Source: Phyllostachys edulis (taxonomy: Eukaryota; Streptophyta; Magnoliopsida; Poales; Poaceae). Taken from it: a stretch of 64,000 nt of DNA. Below the pieces are notes generated by a model. The model saw nothing but the letters and a program-made list of their open reading frames with translations, was not told the origin of the DNA and did no database searches. Position 1 is the first letter of the stretch. Each line of letters starts with the position of its first letter. The position numbers and the translations under genes are program-made. The DNA lies in contig CM070563.1 in assembly GCA_036346405.1 (NCBI GenBank), positions 30,638,816 through 30,702,815 on the forward strand, written 5' to 3'. Below are positions 23,894 through 34,422 of the stretch, one piece after another.

Positions 23894-25544
23894 TATGTAT
23901 TTTCCAGAGAACGTATTTTTGGGAATTTTGGTCTTCGGTGAGAAGCGGTACGACCGCAGTTATTGGAGCGGCACTACCGCAGTGCGGTAGTACCGGCTAT
24001 TTCATGGCGATAGTATCGTTTGTGTTCTGAATGTTTGCTGACTTGGTGAATTGGTTTTTCGTTAGGTCAAGTTCATGGGTTTCAGTGCATATATGTTGCA
24101 TGATACATGTTTTGACTAACGTGGGTCAAGTTGCAAAGAACTTGTTCTCGAAATCGATTTCTTTGTCTATTGTTGTGCAGGTTACTTGGAGGTCAATGAC
24201 GGTCAATGACGAGGATGATCGGGACTAAGCTTGAGAGCTGAGATCCAGAACGATCGAGGATGCCAGGTGAACTCAATGGATTCAAACATGACGCAAAATG
24301 GACAAGGACGACCGAACGGGCAGTTCGGTGCGACGGGTTGGATCAAGCGGCGCGGGGGTCGGTGCAAGTGCCATGGTGGTTTCGGTGGGAGCCAGATGGG
24401 AGAGACTTGCCGACATGATGAGAGCTGTTGATCAACCTACACGTGGCGAAGCATGGGATTGCTTCATGAAGATTGGACTCGGTCTTCGGAAAGGATCGAG
24501 AAGGGGTATTTTGGTAACGTCACCTAAATACCACCTTGGTGACCTTTTGCTAACCCGCGGCGCAAGACGACACAAGGAGAAGCGGTTTAGGTCAAGAGGA
24601 GATGAAGACTGCGCTTTAAAATGTGTGCGTAAGTGAAACCTATTTGTGTGTGGGCTTAACGGGTACCCATTAGGGTTTTCCTTCTAGAAGCTAGCCTCCA
24701 CTATAAATAGAGGAGGGTGCTGGCCAGCACCTCCTGAACCCTTGTATTTTCTAAACCCTAGTTTGTGTTTTAGGGTTAGGAGAGAAATAGTGGGAGGTTA
24801 GGGTTCTAGAGAGTTGGATTTGATTTCGTGCTCATGTGTTGAGTCTTTATCCTCTTGGATGGAGTGGCTGTAAACCAACATCATATCAAATCAATCCAAG
24901 GAAAGATTTCTCAAAGATGGGTCTCTTTGTGTTCTTACTCTCTATTTTGTGATTTTGAAGCTTTCTCTGATCCGCGAGTTTTTCCTTGATTTCTTGTGGT
25001 GGTCTTGCTTACTGTGACATGTGGGAGTGCATCTAAGATCATCTTTATCATCCTTGACCCACGAGCAAGTTTTAAATCATATTTAGGTCTCTAACTCGGT
25101 TTTTGAAGCAACCTTCTCTCAAACGGAAAAAGGTTGGAAATTTGCCAATGATTTTCACAATCCTTGATTGGAATAGGTTTCTAACATCCTAGAGAGGTTA
25201 TGTTTCAAATTTCGTGAAGTTTGGAGTTGTGGATCAAAAGTTATACCGATTTTGGATTTCGTTCTCATGCTGATTTCTTGAATTGGTAGTACCGCCTTGT
25301 AAACTGCGGTAGTATCGCTCGTTACATGGAGGGTAGTACCGATTTTTTAGTCTTTTGTGTTTTTGGCTGTTTCTCTTGGGGGTTTGAATTGGATTCAATT
25401 CTAGTCTTCCACTACGCTTATTTATTGATTTTCATAGCTCTCATAGCTATTGGAGTCAAGATCATATTGAATCCGATCAAAACGAAAAAGAGATAGTGCT
25501 CATATTCACCCCCCCCCCTCTCTAGTCGTCGTTTCGGTCCAACA
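23894..25544 (+). mobile_element. Truncated LTR 'D+' (plus)
   Basis: Inverted partner of 19079-20761. It ends in a pyrimidine-rich CACCCCCCCCCCTCTCTAGTCGTCG then GGTCCAACA, the standard 3' end of many grass LTRs. No tRNA primer site follows. Phrases such as GCGGTAGTACCG recur (23960-23995, 25285-25345). The 5' end is truncated at the junction with the inverted LTR fragment. Confidence 0.6.
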
Positions 25545-25790
25545 GTTGGGCAGCAGCATCCCCTGGAACCTTGCGAAGAACTCTGTATGCCATGTGGCCG
25601 AGACGTTGTGCACCGCTAGGGGGGAGCCCGCGTAGGGCAACCTAGTCAGGAAGGTCACGTCCTGAAGCGTTGGCGCCATCTCCCCACACTGAAGGTGGAA
25701 TGTGTGCGTGTCTGACCTTCACTGGTCAACCAGTGCCGTCAAGAGGCACCGGTCGTACGGAAAGCACCTCGATGCACGACCACCACCCGC
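25545..25790 (-). pseudogene. Plant mobile domain (PMD) core fragment
   Basis: The minus strand encodes YDRCLLTALVDQ, a stop, RSDTHTFHLQCGEMAPTLQD, VTFLTRLPYAGSPL and ATWHTEFFARFQGM. This is the signature stretch of the aminotransferase-like plant mobile domain (PF10536): 'THTFHLP-GEM-TLQDV--L-GLP--G'. The stop replaces a Trp usual in the family (DRWRP). PMD genes occur in plant genomes both as MAIL1/MAIN-type host genes and inside transposons; this copy is a fragment that ends at the D+ LTR border. Confidence 0.75.
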
Positions 25791-25973
25791 GCGGTCCTAG
25801 CCGTCCTCCCATGTCGTCTCCACTATCCTCGTTAGTGGAAGAAGGTCTGCCGCTCTCAACCCGCGTCGAAAGGATTAAGAACAAATGTGAGTCCACCCAA
25901 AGTAGTCAGACTGCAATTGAGTACACGAAGGTCACAACTACACGTACCTCGAAACCTAACATGGGTCCACCCT

Positions 25974-26100
25974 CTATGATCTCATGGGCGTGCGCAGCCG
26001 CAACGCGCCAAGCTCAATCGTCGCCTTACCCTTCTGGGGGAGGATGGTACTGAGGCGGCTACCGTGATGTGCGTCAATGGCCGGATCAAGCAACTCGTAC
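25974..26100 (-). pseudogene. PMD protein N-terminal fragment, copy 1
   Basis: The minus strand reads YELLDPAIDAHHGSRLSTIL, PQKGKATIELGALRLRTPM, then a stop. The LLDP...H...R layout resembles the N-terminus of plant mobile domain proteins, and the PMD core lies next to it on the same strand. A second copy with the same stop is at 29767-29898. Confidence 0.5.
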
Positions 26101-26566
26101 GACCACTACGAGTATAAATGGAAATAAAATTTTAGTTCACAATATTTTAATTCAGCTCTACATACCCTATGTACGTACTCTAGATTTCTTATAGAATTTT
26201 CAGAGGTGTCTTCCTATTTTCCTGGTTTAAAAAGTATTTTTGGCATTAACAAAATATTTACCGTGTAAAAATGAAAACCTACAAAGTTTTCTTAGTATTT
26301 TTGCGAATTTATTCTAAATCATTCGAGTACTGCAACATAAATAATATCTAAACGATGAACTAAACTATACACAGCTAAAATGATATACTACATTAAACAA
26401 CAATGCAACTAAAATTATCTAATCCATTGAAATCTATTTCGCTATTTTTATTTGCTAACCTACGAGGCTTCGAATTTATGTACAAAGTTGCAAGAATATT
26501 TACCTGCAAAATGGACGACCAGATCTCGCTACCCGTCTCTCTCTTCTCCGCTAGAACCGCACGCTT
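26101..26566. repeat. Module copy 1, left part
   Basis: Nearly identical to 30470-30905 in direct orientation (TTTCTTATAGAATTTTCAG, CGAGGCTTCGAATTTATG, GGACGACCAGATCT and so on). It is interrupted at 26567 by the solo LTR and resumes at 28767. No coding capacity was recognised. Confidence 0.85.
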
Positions 26567-28766
26567 TGTTATCAGAATACACCACTCAACATTGAGCCCG
26601 AATGCTACTAAAATTAAATTAAACAAAACTAAACTAAGACCAATTACCAATTTTCGGCAGAACCTCCTTTGTATAATTAACTATACCGAGGTTCCAACAA
26701 TTAATCATAGCAATTAACAATAAACTCAATATTCAAGTTCATTCAAGCATGCAAGATAATCTAATAAACATAGACAAAACTTGCTATTCTCCTTATTACA
26801 ATTAACCTGAAACTTAAAACCATCCATACGTGATTCACAAGCGCCTACTTATTATTGAATAAAATCTAAATGGCGATCGCCTTAAGGATGAGTGGTAGTG
26901 AGTGCATCCAAACATTTACTCCCTCCCATGCATGCCGTTCTTGCTAGTTGTACCTAAAACATATCAAAGCAAGAGTGAGCCCAAAGACTCAAAGAAGTAT
27001 CAACAAGGCTAAAGCTAAAATCACAGTCATAGCATCAATATTCCAAATTAAACATTACACTAAACATAGCCTTCATGCTTATGTAATGCGACCATGCAAT
27101 GCACCTTTTAAACTTTATCTCTTTTCGATTTTACGTGTAATGCGGGTATACAACCGTCGATGTATACCCTTGCCTATGCACTCCGCACAGGACCAAGAGC
27201 CTATACTCCACAAGTATAGGGACCTTTGCCCATCATCATCATAATGGGGACCTCTTTATTATTGCCCACATTCTACGAATGTGGGGACCTCAAGTCATTT
27301 ACATGACGGGGACCTCAACTATTCATACTTGGTCACCACGTGACTAAGACTCAATCATGCTTACTACATGCATATGTACAATGACATCATCTTCCAAACA
27401 TATGAATTCAACGTACATAATGACATGTAAGCATTAACAACATACACAAGAAGCTTTAACCATAACTTACATTTACCAAGTTATATTGTAATTCATCACA
27501 TTAACATCCATGCATGGCTATTACGAACAAGACACAATCAATCTCAAAGAAACAATCATAATTATTCTACAACCCGAATACTTGCCTCAACCATGCGAGA
27601 ACGGTGGACGCCAAGAGGGCGCTGCCCTCGATCACGCTCCCACCTGAACATAATGATAACTCAAACTAAGACAAGCATACTGGACCAAAAGCATAAATAA
27701 GAACACAATTGAACTCGCTAAACTCCCAAGCGTTTCCAATCTTCCAATTTCTACCGATCGCTTGGTGTTCACTGCGGACAATCAACTTCTAAAATACATA
27801 ACTTTCAGCTCAGGAGTCCAAATAAGATGTTATAATACTTTCTGGAAATATAATTAAATTACCTAAATAAACTTAGTTGGGGAGCCCTTCTGATTCTGCA
27901 ATCTACTGCCCCTACCAAGCCAATCTACAGAACATCAATTGTCACGTTGGGTTCTCTGGACAGTACACTAAAATTATCATAACTTTTGATACGAAAGTCC
28001 AATTCTTACGTTATTTAGCTTTCTGGAAAGGTGAGAAAATTACCCATATTTTTCATTATAACGAGATCCTCTGATTTCGTTTTTAACAAATAGATTAACT
28101 CAGATTTCTTCAGACTGTCTGGATGTTGACAGATTAACAGGACAGCGGCACTAAACAATTCACAACTTTCTAACCGTTAATCGGATCTGGGCGTTCTTGG
28201 CGGCCACGGAAAGCTAACAACATAGCCCAACTATTTCTAAGAGGTTGGATCCCTAGATTATACATCTACAGACATGAAAACCGTCGTCCAAACTACTGGA
28301 CAGAACGCGATCTATTAAACCGACGCAATTCAATCTATCAAACGACATCAAACGCATCTACTACACATTAACCAGTGAAGAACACGCGATGTTACCCTTG
28401 TAGAATCACAGAAAGTTGAAGATCTTGCCCCGCGAAGTTGATCTCCTTCCTCGCCTTGCTCCTTCCTCCAATGGCCGCAGAATGGGAACACCAAGCCCTA
28501 GCAGCGAGGAGCACCAAGGGGGTGGGTGGCGAATGGGGAGGGGAGGGGCTGCTACAGTGGCAGCGCTACAGTGCATGCTACAGTAGCATGGCCTCCCCTC
28601 CACTTGGATGGTTGCCCTAATGGGCCAAGGTGTTGTGGGCTTTGGCCCATGTGACTGTGTTTTCTAAATTACGCAAGAATCCCCAATCTTCTCGTTAAAT
28701 CACTTTTCTAATTGATTCTCCTCCCTAATTCTTTTCTTCTTACTTAATTAAACTTGGGGTATTACA
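26567..28766 (-). mobile_element. Solo LTR 'E' (gypsy type)
   Basis: On the minus strand it runs from TGTAATACCCCAAG at 28766 to ...CTGATAACA at 26567. The empty site is visible in module copy 2 (30905-30925). It therefore sits cleanly inside copy 1 and must have been inserted, or the module copied, in a known order. Flanks are CGCTT and GCTAC, so any 5-bp target duplication has decayed. It has repeated GGGGACCT boxes at 27200-27320. No internal region is present. Confidence 0.8.
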
Positions 28767-29032
28767 GCTACGTCTCTTCTCTCTCTCTCTTCTCTTCTCT
28801 TTTTTCCCGAATTAAAATAATTTTTCCACCGAATTCTAGGATATATAGCCAACCTCTATCACCAATTCAACCGGCGATTTGCACACTCTTCAATGCAAAT
28901 CGCTAGTTAAAATGGCGACAGCTAATTGGAACGGCGACAGATAATAAATAGGTTCCTATCGCTATTTTATAATAAAAAAATCAACTATTTTTTATAACTA
29001 TCTTTTAAATTAATATTATTTATTAAAAAAAA

Positions 29033-29473
29033 TCATGGAGAGCACACTCCCGGGCAGCTCGCTTCCCACGAAGACTGCGGTGCAGGTGTGGCCTCAGGCT
29101 TTGGTGCACCGAGCCCACGAAGACTGCGGCGCAGGTCATTAGGCTTGGTGGCATCAGGCTTTGGTGCGCCGAGACCACGAAGACTGCGGCGCAGGTCATT
29201 AGGCTTGGTGGCCTCCGGCTTTGGTGCGCCGAGCCCACGAAGACTGCGGCGCAGGTCATTAGGCTTGGTGGCATTAGGCTTTGGTGCGCCGAGACCACGA
29301 AGACTGCGGCGCAGGTCATTAGGCTTGGTGGCCTCCGGCTTTGGTGCGCCGAGCCTACGAAGACTGCGTCGCAGGTCATTAGGCTTGGTGGCCTCCGGCT
29401 TTGGTGCCCGGAGCCCACGAATCACAGAAGGCCTGCATAGTTTAACCCGCAAAACGTCTCGCGGTATGTGCAT
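29033..29473 (-). other. Repeat-coding ORF over the minisatellite, copy 1
   Basis: An ATG-started 146-aa frame: MHIPRDVLRVKLCRPSVI..., then five 20-residue units (APKPEATKPNDLRRSLRGLG type). A related frame (MRIPRDVLRVKLCRPSVL) covers copy 2 with three units. The 60-bp unit is open in several frames on both strands, so an ORF is expected by chance here. There is no known family and no visible promoter; coding status is doubtful. Confidence 0.25.
29095..29422. repeat. 60-bp minisatellite, about 5.4 copies
   Basis: The unit contains GGTGCGCCGAG(A/C)CCACGAAG, GCGGCGCAGGTCATTAGGC and TTGGTGGC(C/A)T. The period is exactly 60, and units differ by a few substitutions. The homologous array in copy 2 (31250-31445) has about 3.3 units. 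Confidence 0.95.
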
Positions 29474-29766
29474 ACTCTTTCCCTGTGTCGATTCTTGATT
29501 ACTGTTTCTTCTTTTCTTTATTCAGGTCTGTCTCTAGGACCTTTTTGCTTTAGGTTCAGGGGAGGTAGTTGCATGCGAAAATAAATAAACACTCCAGTAA
29601 TTTAATCTCCTTTGATCATCGATCGACCGCATATTATGTTGCGTCGTACGTACGCGAGTGAAATGCATACATAGCTCTTCGACGCATTACCGCACATATG
29701 TACTTGCTAGTTAAGCAACTGGAGTAGTTAGCTAACCAACATCGGAACCCAACGTGGGTCCATCTT

Positions 29767-29898
29767 CTATGACCATATGAGTGTGCGCAGCCGCAACGCG
29801 CTAAGCTCAATCGTCGCCTCACCCTCCTGGGGGAGGATGGTACTAAGGCGGCTGCCGTGATGTGCGTCAATGACCGGGTCAAGCAACTCGTACGACCA
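29767..29898 (-). pseudogene. PMD protein N-terminal fragment, copy 2
   Basis: The minus strand reads YELLDPVIDAHHGSRLSTIL, PQEGEATIELSALRLRTLI, then a stop at the same site as copy 1. The PMD core seen next to copy 1 is absent here. The two copies differ by several substitutions, so the duplication is not recent. Confidence 0.5.
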
Positions 29899-29989
29899 CT
29901 ACGCAGCGTCTCCTAGGTCCACAATACCTGAAAATTTAGTGCATACATTGTAAATACTACGAAACATATACAAAAAGTAATAAGAAGAG

Positions 29990-30640
29990 ACATTAACAGA
30001 ATATTTACTGTGCATAAATGGAAACCAAAATTAAGTTAGGATTATTTTGATTAAGCTCTACATACCCTATTTAGCTACTCTATAATTTTTATAGATTTTT
30101 TATAGGTATCTTGCAACGTTCCTTGTTTGGAAAGTGTATCCAGCATTTACAAAATATTTACCATGTACAAATTGAAACAAAAATTAGGTTCAAAATATTT
30201 TAGTTCAGCTCTACATACCCTACGTAGAAACTCTGGGTTTTTTTACAATTTTTAGAGGTGGTCTTGCTATTTTCCTAGTTTAAAAAGTATTTTTGGCATA
30301 GACATAATATGTATCGTGCACAAATGGAAACCAAAATTAAGTTAGGATTATTTTGATTAAGCTCTACATACTCTATTTAGCTACTCTGCATTTTTTTGTA
30401 GATTTTTAACAGTTATCTTGTTATTTTTGTTGTTTAAAAAGTGTCTCCAACATTTATAAAATATTTACCTTGTATAAATGGAAATAAAAATTTAGTTCAC
30501 AATATTTTAATTCAGCTCTACATACCCTATGTACGTACTCTAGATTTCTTATAGAATTTTCAGGTGTCTTCCTATTTTCCTGGTTTAAAAAGTATTTTCG
30601 ACATTAACAAAATATTTACCGTGTAAAAATGAAAACCTAC
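29990..30640. repeat. About 155-bp tandem repeat, about 4 copies
   Basis: Units start near 30000, 30155, 30305 and 30465. Each contains ATTTAC(T/C).TG..AAATGGAAA, a (T/C)AAGCTCTACATACCCTA block and TTTAAAAAGT(G/A)T. Copies are moderately diverged. Module copy 1 has only about one unit (26110-26280), so the array expanded or contracted after duplication. Confidence 0.8.
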
Positions 30641-31249
30641 AAAGTTTTCTTAGTATTTTTGTGAATTTATTCTAAATCATTCGAGTACTGCAACATAAAT
30701 AATATCTAAACGATGAACTAAACTATACACAGCTAAAATGATATACTACATTAAACAACAATGCAACTAAAATTATCTAATCCATTGAAATCTATTTTGC
30801 TATTTTTATTTGCTAACCTACGAGGCTTCGAATTTATGTACAAAGTTGCAAGAATATTTACCTGCAAAATGGATGACCAGATCTGCTACCCCGTCTCTCT
30901 CTTCTCCGCTAGAACCAAGACGCTTTACTCGCTCTCTCTCTCTCTCTTCTTTCTTTTTTCCTAATTAAAATAATTTTTCCAATCGAATTCTAGGATATAT
31001 AGTTAACCTCTATCACCATTCAACCGGCGATTTGCACACTCTTCAATGCAAATCGCTAGTTAAAATGGTGACAGCTAATTGGAACGGCGATAGATAATAA
31101 ATAGGTTCCTATCGCTATTTTATAAAATAAAAAAATCAACTATTTTTTATAACTATCTTTTAAATTAATATTATTTTTAAAAAAAATCATCGAGAGCACA
31201 CTCCCGGGCAGCTCGCTTCCCACTTAAGATCGCAGTGTGTGCCTCAGCT

Positions 31250-31445
31250 TTGGTGCGCCGAGACCACGAAGATTGCGGCGCAGGTCATTAGGCTTGGTGG
31301 CCTCCGGCTTTGGTGCGCCGAGCCCACGAAGACTGCGGCGCAGGTCATTAGGCTTGGTGGCCTCCGGCTTTGGTGCGCCGAGCCCACGAAGACTGCGTCG
31401 CAGGTCATTAGGCTTGGTGGCCTCCGGCTTTGGTGCCCCGAGCCC
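31250..31445. repeat. 60-bp minisatellite, about 3.3 copies
   Basis: Same unit as 29095-29422. It is a shorter allele-like version inside module copy 2 with the reading frame preserved on the minus strand. Confidence 0.9.
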
Positions 31446-31507
31446 ACAAAGCACAGAAGGCCTGCATAGTTTAACCCGCAAAACGTCTCGCGGTATGCGC
31501 ATACTCT

Positions 31508-31718
31508 GCGAGCATGCCACTCTCATCCCAAGTCCCAGGACATAATGGGCCATCCTGTTGTTGATTTCCTTTTTCTTTTTCTTTTTTGTTAAGTCGAGGT
31601 GATCGGTGCATAAATTCAAGGCAAAGAAGAGAACAATGAAATGATTTCCTCCTCTTAGGAGGGATTGCTAGTCTTTTTAATCCACTATTGGGCACAAGAA
31701 AAAGGCAAAAAAAAAAAA
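31508..31718 (+). mobile_element. Poly(A)-tailed insertion (SINE-like or retroposed)
   Basis: A 211-bp block is absent at the equivalent place in copy 1 (29470-29480). It ends in 13 A's (31707-31719) and is flanked by ACTCT (31503-31507 and 31719-31723). This is the structure of an LINE-mobilised insertion in plus orientation. I see no clear tRNA-type A/B box, so it may be a SINE of another origin or a retrocopy. Confidence 0.65.
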
Positions 31719-31985
31719 ACTCTTTCCCTGTGTCGATTCTTGATTACTGTTTCTTCTTTTCTTTATTCAGGTCTGCCTCTAGGACCTTTTTGCTTTAGGT
31801 TCAGGGGAGGTAGTTGCATGCGAAAATAAATAAACACTCCAGTAATTTAATCTCCTTTGATCATCGATCGACCACATATTATGTTTCTCTGAACAAGCGT
31901 CGTACGTACGCGAGTGAAATGCATACATAGCTCTTCGACGCATTACCGCACATATGTACTTGCTAGTTAAGCAACTGGAGTAGTT

Positions 31986-32892
31986 AGCTAACTAACATCG
32001 TCATCGAGAGAAAGAAGAAGGCGACTAATTGAGTAGCAGATTTAGATGTGTCTGTATCCCACCCTTGATTCAAAGGCGCGCTACGTAACGTACGGTGGAC
32101 ATTGGTCAAAGCCTCGTCGTCCCGGTGGATCCAGCTAATTGACAGCCCAGCCAGTGTGTCATTATAGTGGCAGCTTTGGTAATTTGTTTATTGAACGGAG
32201 GACGTTTCCATGGACTAAGTACTTTCTAGACTGTAGAAACTAAGCTAGCTAAACTCTCATGAAGCTAGCTAGAACCATGTAGGAAACTTGTCGCGAGAAA
32301 TTTGATAGGAAGGCCATGTCATATACTCAGGTGTACTTGATCATATCCCTTAAGGACTTATTTGGGAAGTCTAAATTCCCGGTACATCCACCGGGATTTT
32401 AGTTCAAAATTCTGACCCATCCACGAGGATGGATCGGTAATTTGGGCTTTCCAAGCAAGGCCTTAAGAGGCTTGTTTAGCAGCTTGGGGGAAAATTCCAA
32501 GAGAAGCAAATCCCGTCGAGGATTTTGGTGACCACCCGAACCCCCTTGGAGAAATAATTCCCTAGAGGAATAATCCCTCCCGACTTTTGGAAGAAATGAG
32601 GGAAATCACACTCGTCAAAAAGGCCAGAAAAAAAAAAGGAAGAAAGTGTATGGCTCGTGGTCACCACCGCCGCCACGCACACGAAACATGTGGTGCAGCT
32701 CCGCCGCGAGGCGCGAACTCAACCACCCTCGGCTCACGATCATATCCCTTAAGGGTTTATTTCCCTTCTCGACCTCATCCAAACTCACTTTCAGGCTAGC
32801 CCAGGAAATCTTCCCAGCCTGAGATGTTCCCCATGGATTGGCCCAGGATTCAGACCCATCAAAACAAGCCCTATGTGGAATCTGTGTGAAAA
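31986..32892. other. Intergenic with a degenerate MITE
   Basis: A pair of inverted ends, GAGGCTTGTTTAG at about 32468 and AAACAAGCCCT at about 32863, suggests a small decayed DNA transposon. A GATCATATCCCTTAAGG motif occurs twice (32339 and 32740). No coding sequence was recognised. Confidence 0.35.
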
Positions 32893-33235
32893 CTATACTA
32901 CAAAACAGGCTATACTTGACGCCTCATCACAGACGGTTCCTGTGGAACAATCTGTATTGTAATTATCACAGACGATTGTTAATAATAACCGTCTATGATA
33001 TGTAGTGATGGCTATAACCGTCTGTGATATGTAATTGTCGCAGACGGTCTGTAATAAGAACCGTCTGTGATAATTCACAGATGGTTCTTAACGATTCACA
33101 GTTTCTAGTCTGAACCGTTTGTGATATGTTCCTTCGTTTCCCACGCAATGTGTCTCTTCGTCTCACAATCGCACCAATGTCGCTACGGTTCCCAATGTAT
33201 CTCTTCGTTTCCCGCTTCGGCTTTAGTACTTGTTT

Positions 33236-33243
33236 TATAAATA
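33236..33243 (+). promoter_or_regulatory. TATA box of the CACTA-borne ORF
   Basis: TATAAATA lies 72 bp upstream of the ATG at 33308, a normal plant spacing that implies transcription start near 33265. Confidence 0.5.
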
Positions 33244-33307
33244 GACATCCCCTTTTGAAAGGGATCTCTCACGAACCTCCTTGATCCCCTTTCTCCACAA
33301 ACTCCAA

Positions 33308-33667
33308 ATGGATTCCCCTCTCGTACCAACTGTATTGGCCTACATTTTGCTTGTGTACCCGTACCTCTCTGGTCGCAACCTGGCCCAAGCTGCGGACAAG
33401 CCTTTCGTTTGCAATGTCATCCATTGTAGGCCCTCCGATCTACCGAAGACCACAGCGGCCATCATCTGTCGACTGAAGCTCCTCCTTCAATGGACCAATG
33501 CAAGGGTCTCTAGCATCCGGAGAGTAAACCTCATCGTGGAGATCATCCTACGGAACTACTTGGTCTGCACCGAGGATGCAGCCCGGAGAGTCGAGGACGA
33601 CATCCGAATTGCAGGAGAGCGGGTCGACTTCGCCGAGACAGAGGAGACCAGGATTGATGGCCTCTAG
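33308..33667 (+). CDS. Uncharacterised 119-aa ORF inside the CACTA element
   Basis: The ORF starts at an ATG after a TATA box and a pyrimidine-rich leader. It begins MDSPLVPTVLAYILLVYPYL, a hydrophobic N-terminus, followed by AIICRLKLLLQWTNARVSSI and a charged, helical C-terminal part (EDAARRVEDDIRIAGERVDF). The same frame continues past the stop (33665-33667) with further helical sequence and more stops to about 33850, so the original protein was longer, probably coiled-coil. I recognise no family; it could be a captured host gene or an element-specific ORF. Confidence 0.45.
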   Translation: MDSPLVPTVLAYILLVYPYLSGRNLAQAADKPFVCNVIHCRPSDLPKTTAAIICRLKLLLQWTNARVSSIRRVNLIVEIILRNYLVCTEDAARRVEDDIRIAGERVDFAETEETRIDGL

Positions 33668-33916
33668 GCTATATGGGGCTTGGTTATGGAGTCCGAACGG
33701 CTACAAGCGTGAATCGAGCGTGCAAGGTCGTAGGTGGAGGCGTTTGGTCTGACAGTCGCTGATCCCGCCACCACTGGAGCCGACGAAAAGGCTTACGAAG
33801 ATTTGAAGGCTAAGATAGGATTGCTGATCCTTTTTTATCGTCTATGATGTAAAAAGGATATGGTCTTTTTTATCGTCTGTTTATTACTAGGCAACTCGTT
33901 TTAATAATTAATTGCG

Positions 33917-33961
33917 CATATGGAGGCAGTGCACGGAGAACCCGTGCATTGCCTCTATATG
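33917..33961. repeat. 20-bp stem, 5-nt loop hairpin
   Basis: CATATGGAGGCAGTGCACGG (33917-33936) pairs with CCGTGCATTGCCTCTATATG (33942-33961) with two G:U-type mismatches around an AGAAC loop. It lies about 250 bp after the CACTA ORF stop. Confidence 0.85.
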
Positions 33962-34078
33962 TACAAAGTATTCATCACAGACGGTTCACATTTAGAACCG
34001 TCTATGATATAACTTCATCACAAACGATTGTTTATTGGAACCGTCTATGATGTAGCCTAGTACCTATTTATATTCGGA

Positions 34079-34422
34079 CTCTAGGGTTTGCCCTCACCCA
34101 TTCGTATCCTCCTCACCCATGCGCATCTGCCTCTCGCTTCCCCTCCCCCCACCCCTTCGCATCTGGCGGCAACGGCCAGCGCGGCGGCTCCCTCCTCCCC
34201 GGCCGACTCCCTCTTCAACCAGACCGTCGGCTATGCCACGTCCGCCGTGGCCCAGGCGGCTCCATCAACCCCGCCGCCCGCGATCTGGGGCGTCAACCTC
34301 CTCCAGCTCAAGCTCGTAAGCCTCTGTCGCCCCTAAACCCTAACCCTAGCTCTTCGCCTTCCCCGTTCGTTTTGCTTCGATCTGAGGTTTGATTATGTGT
34401 TGCGGTTTTGGTGGCAAATCAG
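34079..34422 (+). other. Unidentified GC-rich exon and short intron
   Basis: GC-rich sequence from about 34110 to 34318 is open in more than one frame (e.g. ...GVNLLQLKL). It ends at a donor CTC|GTAAGC at 34319, then a short T-rich intron with AAACCCTAACCC to the acceptor AAATCAG at 34422. It precedes the U1-70K piece and may be its 5' leader exon or another captured piece. I do not recognise it. Confidence 0.3.

Larger units (their letters stand above)
28767..29734. repeat. Module copy 1, right part
   Basis: Direct counterpart of 30920-31985. It includes a CT-rich run, the hairpin GCGATTTGCACACTC/GCAAATCGC (28875-28903; copy 2 at 31027-31055), the 60-bp minisatellite, and an ATCATCGATCGACC block. 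It lacks the poly(A)-tailed insertion found in copy 2. Confidence 0.85.
29735..31985. repeat. Module copy 2 (tandem segmental duplication)
   Basis: It carries the PMD N-terminal fragment, an expanded 155-bp array, the CT-rich run, the hairpin, the minisatellite and the ATCATCGATCGACC block in the same order as copy 1. Differences are no LTR E, more 155-bp units, fewer 60-bp units, and a poly(A)-tailed insertion. Confidence 0.85.

Noticed and set aside
29088..29498. Plus-strand 136-aa Arg-rich repeat ORF
   Set aside because: By-product of the 60-bp minisatellite, which is open in several frames on both strands.
32468..32870. Defined hAT or PIF element
   Set aside because: The inverted ends are short and no target duplication is convincing; reported only as a degenerate MITE inside the intergenic entry.
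33917..33961. Known plant miRNA precursor
   Set aside because: Neither arm resembles a conserved miRNA I can recall; without small-RNA data a miRNA gene cannot be claimed.
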